The position numbers were made by a program, and so were the translations under genes. A stretch of 64,000 nucleotides of DNA from Dichetophora obliterata (lineage: Eukaryota > Arthropoda > Insecta > Diptera > Sciomyzidae): the NCBI GenBank assembly GCA_963920525.1, contig OY986438.1, positions 78,974,177 to 79,038,176 of the forward strand. Reading direction: 5' to 3'. Of the stretch, positions 56,220-64,000 are shown in pieces. The notes below the pieces were generated by a model. It saw only the letters and a program-made list of their open reading frames with translations, had not been told where the DNA came from and did no database searches. Numbering within the stretch: position 1 is the first letter of the stretch; every line of letters begins with the position of its first letter.

Positions 56220-56720
56220 AAAATTTCTGTTGTTGGTGCCCAGTCTACCAAATGATATTGCAACAATATCATAGCAATCAAAATTTGTATTATTTTCGAT
56301 TATTGTTTTCGATACGAAAACAATACACTTTTCGAAAATTTCGGGCCCATCGTTACAATATCATTTTCGATATCTTGTTTCAATATTGTTGCAATACTTA
56401 ATTTTAAAATGTTTCCTTTATCGTTTCTGTACCGTTTTAAGCATTGTTTTCAATATCGTTATGATATTGAGACGCCAAAATTATAAATATTTTTTCGATA
56501 TCGAAATACTCTCTACTTTATATATTTTTTAATATCGTTTAAATATTGATATACTGGCATTTTTCAACATCGTTTCGTTATCTAAGTACTGCAATTTTTC
56601 AATTTTGTTCCGACATCTAAATATTACCTGATTTCTTTATTGATTCGAATATCGTTTCGATATCGAAATAATGAAATTTTCCGAAATACTTTTATATCGA
56701 AAATCAATATCGATGCAATA
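56220..56720. repeat. Cluster of degenerate TTTCGATATCG palindromes
   Basis: Many copies of words such as AATATCGTTTCGATATCG, GATATTG and CAATATTGTTGCAATA, often mutually complementary. Probably a decayed MITE or satellite. No ORF. Confidence 0.6.
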
Positions 56721-57311
56721 TTGAAACCACATTAAAATAATTAAAACTTTCAATAAATTTATATTTTCTATTAATTGAATTAAATTTTATTACTTTCACA
56801 GTAATTACATGGTTTTTATTTTAATTTGTTATTAATAATTAATAAATATGTATTTAATGATCGTTATTAATGTGTTATGTAAATAATTTATTTTTGTTTG
56901 TTTTTGTGGTAGTTAATACTTTTGTTCTCCCTATCTTTTGCATATAAAAAGAAGGTTTTTGTTTTTTCTTTAAAAACTTTAGTGTCTGTTTCGGGAAACT
57001 TGCGTTGAAATGCAGCTGGAATTAAAAATAAAACGTTAGTAACAAAGCTATCAATATTAAAGAGATATGACAGTTTTCCCCCTACAACAGAAAGTGTATG
57101 GGTATAAAAATATCAACGGGACAAAAGTATATATATTTAAACAAAAATGTTCTATGCACAAAAAGAGTTATATTTTCAAAAATTATGGATAGATTTTTAT
57201 GTTCAATAGCTTCCTGAATAAGTTATAGCATATCCTTTCTTTCAATACCCATAAGGGTTAATTTTCTTATAAAATAAAAAAAATCAGCGTGAAAAATCCC
57301 CTGTCATTTAA

Positions 57312-57953
57312 GGGGACAGTACACCCCTAGGTTTTTACAAAATTAAATTTTAAAAATGCAAATTTTTTGCATATTATTTTTATGTAGAAAAGAGTATACA
57401 AAAAATTTTTTTTTGGATTTCTGCAGCGTATTTTTTGGCTGATACAAGATTTTGAAAATAACATCAAAAAATCACGGCGGGCGTGATAAAAAAAAACTAC
57501 TGGACTGATCGTTCTGAAATTTTAATATGTTATTTTACACATATAAATCTATAGATTGAACTACGGATAGAAAGATCGGTAAAGTATTTTTTGGTTTTCA
57601 AGGGATTCTTTGTACCCAACAATCGGCTAATTTCGAAAAAAACACCGCGTCAATTTTGGCCAAAAAAATTTTCTTTTAGTTCAATCTTTAGCGGCTTTGA
57701 TGCTGATTAACACTCCGTTTTTATTTTTTTTTCTGACGTTCCAGTGAGCCAAAATCACCCCCGCCGTGTTTTTGATGTTATTTTCAGCTGCCTGCAGCAG
57801 CCAAAAACACTCTGAAAAAATCTAAAAATTTTTTTGTACATCTTTTTTCATAAAAATAATATGCGAAGTTTCAATAAGATATCTTTTTCCTTATATAAAA
57901 AATTTGCATTTTAAAAATTTCATTTTGTAAAAACCTATAAGTGTACTGTCCCC
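57312..57953. mobile_element. 642-bp foldback MITE flanked by TTAA
   Basis: Ends GGGGACAGTACACCCCTAGG and its partner CTATAAGTGTACTGTCCCC are inverted. TTAA lies at 57308-57311 and 57954-57957. The arms pair for about 150 bp each (AAATTTTAAAAATGCAAATT, GCAGCG, AAAATAACATCAAAAA). No transposase. TTAA points to the piggyBac superfamily. Confidence 0.88.
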
Positions 57954-57957
57954 TTAA

Positions 57958-58285
57958 TGAAAAATATACCATAACTTACAGCATATGGCGGCAGTTGTTG
58001 CCATTTTCCTTGCATCTTCTTTTTCAACAGGAAAAGTTGCCAGGAAAAGTTTTTTGCAGCACCATTTTCCATTACTGACTAATGTCCCACGTACACTTTA
58101 ACCATTAATCTGTGAAATAGGAAAATTTTTCAATAAATTGAAGTGGTGCAGCAGATTAAAGAAACAAAAACGAATACTTACTATTCTTTAGAAGAAAATT
58201 GAAATAAAAAAAATACTCACATAATATTTGACATTAAGTGTTATAGCCAACCCTTTCCTCCCCGCTCAAAAAACTTAAATTCTAA
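57958..58285. other. Unassigned spacer
   Basis: No gene or repeat noticed. Confidence 0.35.
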
Positions 58286-58560
58286 AATTCTTGATAATTG
58301 TTTACTCCAAACATAGTAAAAAATTACCAATAATTCTGTCTCAACAATTTCCGGCCTAAATGAAAAATTAGAACAAATAAAATTATTGATAATCGTTCAC
58401 TCCAAATGTCGTAAACAATTATCAATAATTCTGTCTGAACACCTTCCGTTGTTCAGAATGCAAAAGCTTGCACTTAATTTAGCAACTAAATAAAAATTCC
58501 CAATAATCGTTTGCCACAAATGTCACAAACAATTATTGAGAAATCTGGACGACTTCCGCC
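58286..58560. repeat. Three tandem hairpin units, about 110 bp each
   Basis: Each unit contains ATTGATAATCGTT, a loop CACTCCAAATGTCGTA and the complementary AACAATTATCAAT, then TTCTGTCTGAAC. Units begin near 58286, 58380 and 58495. The stems are partly conserved although the loops vary. Confidence 0.78.
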
Positions 58561-59269
58561 ACACTGTGTGAAAGAACCTAAATGCTTACTTGCATTTAAT
58601 TCTTCACTACATGTAATTTAACAACACTAATACAAACAAGCAATAGATATATAACTAATAAGAAAATATATATGTATACACTAGCATTAAGGTATTCAAG
58701 CCAGAATAATTTGTAATCAAGGGCAGTTGATTGACAACCGACAATAAAAGTTCAACACCTAAATATAAACACGAGTTTTATTTTTGTGGACCTTTTCAAG
58801 TTTATTGAAAAGGTCAAAATATATTTTTTATCCAGAATCACATATAGATTCTTAACTATTAAGCTCAGAAAATATATGTTTCTAAGAATTTTAAAAATAA
58901 CAAATAAATATCAAACTTTACTTACTTCAAAATCGGCAATAAAAAATAGAGATGACGAAGCGAGTAGTTAGAGATGTGCTTTCAGATATATCGTTACAGG
59001 AGCGAAACACCATCGAAACAAAGCAACTATTGTTGTATGGTATACTGGGTGGTTCCATCTCTTGCGGTGAGCTAATTAAATTCAAATAAGGGGTACGAAA
59101 AACATATTTGAAAAATTAAAAATAATTTTTATATTTACTTTATCTTAAAGCTAGCAAAATTACCTTTTCAACAATATAAAAATTATGGTGGGACTCAATG
59201 CGTCCTTGAGATATGGACATTTCAACATCTAAACAAAGATTTACATTAAAAAATATATTGAGCTTTTTA

Positions 59270-59420
59270 ACTTTAAAAATTTTAATGAAATATATTAAAA
59301 ACAGCGGGGATATTGGCATTAAAAGTAAAAACTTTGATTTTCATATAATTTTTTTCTCATTATTAGCCATTAATGTTTTATGAAAAATTCGTTGCACTTA
59401 AATGATTGTGCTAAAATTTA
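59270..59420 (+). repeat. Dispersed repeat shared with 63415-63545
   Basis: Both copies carry TTTTAATGAAAT, CTTTGATTTTCAT, TTTTCTC and ATGTTTTATGAAAAA in order. Identity unknown. The rest of 58561-60037 shows no gene. Confidence 0.55.
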
Positions 59421-60037
59421 TATAAGCTGCTTTTTTTCATGGGAAATCAGGATCATATCATCGCATTTGCAAGCAAAGAAAAACAACAAATAATCCAGCA
59501 AGTGAGCTGGACATTTAAATTGATCCAATTCTATGTTTTTAAGTTTTGAAAGTGCAACTGTAAAAGTAGACAACACTTAGTCGTTATTGACGGCTAGATG
59601 ACGCTGCGACTGAAAAAACTGGCAGTACTGCATTATTTGACATTTTAAAAGTTTGGTAGCAATAGCATTTTCTCAAAAAATTTCGCAAAACTTATCTGCT
59701 AGCTACATAAGAACATCAGATATTCTTTATCCCAAATATGTAATCCCAAACGCGTGGCGTTAAATTTTAGGCTAAATTTGAAGAAACTTTTGGTAGACAT
59801 CATTCGGTTATTCACCGCAAGGTGTTTAGTTTGTACCCACAGTACTTACAAGTGTGGCGCCATCTATTTATGAATTAAGAGCACAGATCAAAAATAATGA
59901 AATAATTGTGCTAACTAGATGCGCATATGTTTTATTATATCGCCATATAGCTGAAACTGATTACATGAAAATATTAACTTTTACAGCATTCTTATTCAAA
60001 GTCATCTTTTCGATGAAATGGTTATATATTTATATAT

Positions 60038-60785
60038 AGGGCTGCCAGGTCCCGATCTCCACGCGGGTTGTCCCGATTTTCAGCCTAAAAATGTGCGTCC
60101 CGCGAAGACCACACGCGGGACGCCAAATGTCCCGATTACTTGAAAAACAATTTTATTTTGTAATATTTTCACTATTTTTTAAAATAGTTCCTACATTTTT
60201 ATTTCTTCATGACTAAATTTGTACAGATTTTTTTGTAAGCCACTAATTAGTTAATTGCACCGAATCGCATACTTTTCAAGCAACCGAACAGTGCGTGAAA
60301 TAAATGAAAAGGGAGCGAATAAAACAATAACATCATTCTTTGTGGATATTGTTAATTTTCCTTTGCTCATTTTCACCCACGATGTTCGTTAAGTTCAACA
60401 TATCGCATCCTTTTCTAGCAATCAAACATAGCATGAACGAAAGAAAACAAAACGAAAAAATTAATGAGTGCATTATGCAAAATACATTATAAAATACAAA
60501 TTTTGAATTTTCAGATATTAAGAAGGGTTAGTAAAAATATAAGTTTATTTTGTTTCTATATTCATTTATTTGAGTTCTCTGTCACTGACTTTTGTTTAAA
60601 ATATAAAATTTCTTTTTTAAGGTTACATACAACTCGAAAAAAATCGATTTTCAGTAAACGTATTTAAAGTTTTTTTGTTATTCTAATCATACTGGGCGAT
60701 TGAGTCTCTGTCCCGATTTTTTTGCTTATGTCCCGATTTTTTTTTGTAAAATCCCGATGTTTTTTAAAAAAAACCTGGCAGCCCT
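60038..60785. mobile_element. 748-bp MITE with AGGGCTGCCAGGT ends
   Basis: AGGGCTGCCAGGTCCCGAT at the left and ACCTGGCAGCCCT at the right are inverted. TGTCCCGATTTT words are repeated near both ends. Flanks are TATATA runs, so the target duplication cannot be read. The ends resemble hAT ends. No transposase. Confidence 0.78.
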
Positions 60786-60802
60786 ATATATATACAACAT
60801 TT

Positions 60803-60970
60803 ACGGCTGATTTCTTCACCGAGTATCAAATCGAGCTAATCCGAGTTCTGCATAGAACTCAGTTTCAAACTTCAAAAAAAAATATAGAACTCTGTCATTT
60901 CTTCACTTATATAGTACTTGGATCATTTTCAAAAGAGAGTGTTAGACACTAATACTCGGATCGAGTTTAT
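60803..60970. mobile_element. Foldback element, left arm
   Basis: CGGCTGATTTCTTCACCGAG opens the arm. It pairs with 62525-62725, which ends CTCTGTGAAGAAATCGGCCG. Both arms repeat GAGTACT/ACTCGG and GAACTCAGTTTCAAA words. The 1.5 kb between the arms includes the RpS3 retrocopy, so the element has been split by insertion. Confidence 0.7.
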
Positions 60971-61701
60971 ACCAACAATCTAAGAAAAGGAAACATTCCC
61001 AGATTTAAGCAGGAAACATTCCATAGCATGTAGGAAGCATTTCCTTTCGTTGAACACTCCATTTTTTTGCACATGATGTCTTAAAAATGAATCTAGAAAC
61101 ACATGAGTTTAAAAATTTGAATAATTTATCGGCGAGGTGCTGAATCAGCTTACCAAGGACAAGAGTAAGTCTGAATCTAGAATATTGAACTTTATATATG
61201 ATATATTTCCTATTTTTGTCAAACTACATATGGACCGTGCTTCGTGGTTAGTTAGCGTCATCAACTAGAGAAAACCAAAATTAAAGTCTGTCACGAGAGT
61301 CGCTTAAAATATAGTGACATTTTTGTTGTCATTGCCTGCCAAGTAAAGTGGATAAGCATGTTTACTGGTGATTGGTGGAGCAGACACGCAATTTGCGTGA
61401 AGTAATTGCAATGAAGTAAGCACGAGTGGGCAATACCCTTCCAAGGATTTCTAACTAAACGGTCTACTAGAAGGTCATTTATTCGCCGGGTAGAGTTAAG
61501 ATGATTATGGTAACCAATTGAACAGGCCCATAAGACCTAAGCGTTTAAATTTAAAAATTTTAAATGCTAAAAGATCGTTAACATAATTCTTTATGGCCGA
61601 TTGCTTTAGTTGTTATTAAAACGCGGTAGTTATATACAAAACTCACCAAATAAATAGTTATTTATAATTTTATTTGTTTCAAAATAAAAAAAATTTACAC
61701 T

Positions 61702-62347
61702 ACTTTAGATGCTGGTGGTGGAATTTTTTAAGCCGTCTCTGGAGTCTCGTAGATTTTATCTTCCTTTGACTCAACAACAGACACTTTATTAGACAATCTT
61801 GGACCAATCTTGCTCTTGGGATCATAAGGCAACATGATCTTGACCTTAATACTCAACACACCCTGACGCAACAACACATGACGAGTAGCAGTTTTGACAT
61901 AGTCGTTGCATGGATTACCAGAGTGAATCATCAGACCATCGACGTGTACTTCATAGACTTTGCAAGTTGACCGCAAAACTTGCCAGAGACTACGTTCTCA
62001 TAGCCCTTTGGTCCAGATTACATAATAAAACGAAGCACACCATAGCAAGCGCGACGCGCAGCCAATCAACCGGTAGCAATGGCGTAAAGACCACGGGTAG
62101 CGACTCTCAGCATACAACTCAATACGGCCGGGTTCAAAGTTGAAACGCCTCTATACCATTGCAGTGAACTCTCGAATGCGATGTCCCTTCTCTCCCAACA
62201 GGTTTTTGTTGCCATGACGATGATTTCATGCGCGATGGTGTGACACGCACCTCAACTCCGGAGCTAACATCATCAGCAAGTTCACGAGTGAGGAACTCGT
62301 TCAATTTAGACTTGAAAATGCCATCGGCAACGAACTTTCGTTTTTTT
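61702..62347 (-). pseudogene. RpS3: Processed pseudogene of ribosomal protein S3
   Basis: The minus strand starts at [12 protein letters not shown] (62347) and continues [25 protein letters not shown]. After many frameshifts it reads [67 protein letters not shown], ending near 61702. The functional protein is an essential component of the 40S subunit and is about 240 residues. This copy has no introns, lacks the first few codons and carries stops and indels. An AATAAA follows in the 3' UTR (near 61640-61680). It is a dead retrocopy. Confidence 0.93.
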
Positions 62348-62524
62348 TATATTTTAAAGCTTTATTTTTTAACACAACTTACACAGAACGTAATTAAAAA
62401 AGAAAAGAAATTATAAAAACAAACAATTTGTTTAAAATATATTTTATAATTAAAATCAAAAACTTGACACTCAATGTGTCAAAAAAAATTTCTATTTTTT
62501 GATGTGAAGTAATAAAAAGAGCGC

Positions 62525-62725
62525 AAGACCGAGTTTTAAGATTGCTAGACTTCCAATTTCGGAGTTCCAGCTAAAACTCAGTATCAGCTAGAACCGAGTT
62601 TCAAATTGAAGTTTTTATGCCTTAGATCTCTATGAAGAAATGACTTAGTACTCGGGAGAAAACTAAAAAGAGGTCTAGTACTCGATCTAGCATTAAAACT
62701 CTGTGAAGAAATCGGCCGATAAAGT
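62525..62725. mobile_element. Foldback element, right arm
   Basis: Inverted partner of 60803-60970. Carries AACTCAGTATCAGCTAGAAC and GAGTTTCAAATTGAAG. Ends CTGTGAAGAAATCGGCCGAT. Confidence 0.7.
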
Positions 62726-62995
62726 ACCATTGATAAAGAACTGAGTGACAACGGTGACACAATAGTGAGAACAAATAGAGCCATCACAACAAAACAAATT
62801 TAACGGGAGGGGGGTGGGGAGGAAAAAAACCAAGTGGATTACTATAGGGAAGATTTTATATAAACCAAAATATTCGTAATTACTTTAGTCACACAACTGC
62901 ATTCTTAGAGATAAATGGGGACATTCAAATTATATAGAGAATTTTAAAACAAAACTCAGTTTTATTAATAGCCTGGTATGAAAAAGTAGATTTTT

Positions 62996-63064
62996 AGCCA
63001 TATATTTTGATTGGAAAGAGATATTGGGGTAATTTTTTCACATAAATTATTTTTGAGACTTGAC
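62996..63064. repeat. Dispersed repeat, inverted copy of 48427-48487
   Basis: GATTGGAAAGAGATATTGGGG and AAATTATTTTTGAGAC match the reverse complement of the other copy over nearly 60 bp. Confidence 0.75.
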
Positions 63065-63639
63065 TTTTTTAAAAATACATATATATTTTTGTAAAAAATA
63101 TAAAAACAACATTTTGGAAAAAATAAATTTATCGAAAAAAATTAAAGGGTTTTCAATGACAAAACAGTAAAATAATTTTTGCGCTTAGCTGGAAGAATTT
63201 TTACAAATAAATGGTTTATCATGTGAAAGGTAGTCAGATGTGCAAGTTTTAAGTGATTTAATTTTTGCATCGAAAACAATTTTTCAGTCATTTTTTGGTT
63301 AAAAAGTCAATATTTTGCACCTTTTTTGACATACTTATAAAACATAGTTTTACTAACGCAAGGGTACAGTTCGCTCTATTTTTGTGAAGTGATTTTATTG
63401 AACTTTTGAACAAAAAAAATTTTAATGAAATTTATTAATGGACAGCTTTGATTTTCATGTCGTTATTTTCTCGTTCTTAGGTAACGATGTTTTATGAAAA
63501 AGTTGTTGTACTGAAAATTTTTACAATTTTGAATATATGTGAGTGTTTTTTATGTGAAAATAACAAAAAATTTTTAGAATTAAATACACACAAAACTCCG
63601 ATGCTAAAAAGTATTACCATAACAAAATAACCGTTACTT

Positions 63640-63797
63640 AAAAAATTTCGGAGGAGGCGTGGCAAAAATTAAGTATGTAAAATTTTAAGTTGGAATGCAT
63701 TTAATATGTGTATTTAGTTTAAGCGAAATCCGTTGAGCCGTTTAGATTTGTATAAATGCCAAACAAACAAACAGAAAATGAGTTTTATTACTATAGA
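63640..63797 (-). mobile_element. Helitron-like 5' end fragment
   Basis: Read on the minus strand from 63797: TCTATAGTAATAAAACTCA, then CTGTTTGTTTGTTTGGCA and a phrase like GGCTCAACGGATTTCGCTTA. The plan resembles the starts of Helitron copies A and B (TCTATA..., GTTTGTTTG, ACCGATCTTC), but the words differ. There is no 3' end nearby. A LINE tail is an alternative. Confidence 0.4.
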
Positions 63798-64000
63798 ATC
63801 GATGTTTTTCAGTTAAATGGAAAAACATTTTTACGTGCAATTAATTTTTGTGAAAATGCAAATAGCTTTAAAGGAATATTATTTAATTAAAATTTATGGA
63901 AACACCATTTTTTTAAAGTTAAAAAATAAGTTCAAGAATTTGCTCCGCTATGACCATTTTATGTTAAATGTCAATCAAACATGCCAACATTCTTTTGTAC

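Noticed and set aside
58286..58560. tRNA or snRNA gene cluster
   Set aside because: No Pol III boxes or Sm site. Only repeated hairpins.
61728..61976. A functional ribosomal protein exon
   Set aside because: Upstream frames are broken by many stops and indels, and there are no introns. It is a processed pseudogene.

Overview
This is transposon-dense, AT-rich nuclear DNA from an insect, most likely a higher fly (Brachycera). Evidence for a fly is a 58-bp intron with typical fly splice sites, an RpS3 retrocopy of insect type, and a mix of mariner, Tc1-like, hAT, piggyBac, Helitron, LINE and Ty3/gypsy elements. A tephritid is my best guess, but that is inference only. There are no bacterial operons, CRISPR arrays or rRNA genes. 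Almost everything recognisable is a mobile element or its remains. One spliced host-type gene of unknown function runs through the left half.

Layout. 1-8512: a nearly complete minus-strand Ty3/gypsy LTR element, cut by the left window edge, with intact gag and pol, an unusually long LTR (about 2.55 kb) and LTR ends that are identical over the 112 bp that can be compared. Its Gag starts with a RING-H2 finger. 8513-12700: mostly unassigned DNA, plus a mariner relic split by a hairpin-rich insert. 12722-26189: four exons on the plus strand that join in phase to an inferred 268-residue protein. Its introns hold two tRNA-derived SINEs with target duplications, a hAT-type MITE, foldback elements, an irritans-type mariner relic and a 1286-bp Mos1-like mariner. 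26228-30450: a three-level nest, in which a foldback MITE is interrupted by a 2.8-kb foldback element and by a 1300-bp Tc1/mariner element. 31302-35281: a roughly 4-kb element with very long inverted ends and only the DNA-binding part of a Tc1-like transposase. 35748-37194: a 5'-truncated LINE. 37611-39329 and 51012-53073: two Helitrons in opposite orientation, the second keeping Helitron helicase remnants and a 108-bp coding repeat array. 40312-40799 and 57312-57953: MITEs flanked by TTAA. 41343-42760: broken gag and protease of a second gypsy lineage. 44664-47691: a hAT element carrying another hAT MITE and a foldback. 53318-53997: a decayed piggyBac transposase. 60038-62725: a MITE and a split foldback that encloses a processed RpS3 pseudogene.

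Only the first gypsy element looks capable of activity on sequence grounds. The DNA transposons are non-autonomous or broken, so they would depend on transposases encoded elsewhere. The spliced gene appears to have kept its reading frame while its first and third introns filled with insertions. All calls come from reading the sequence, and no database search was possible.
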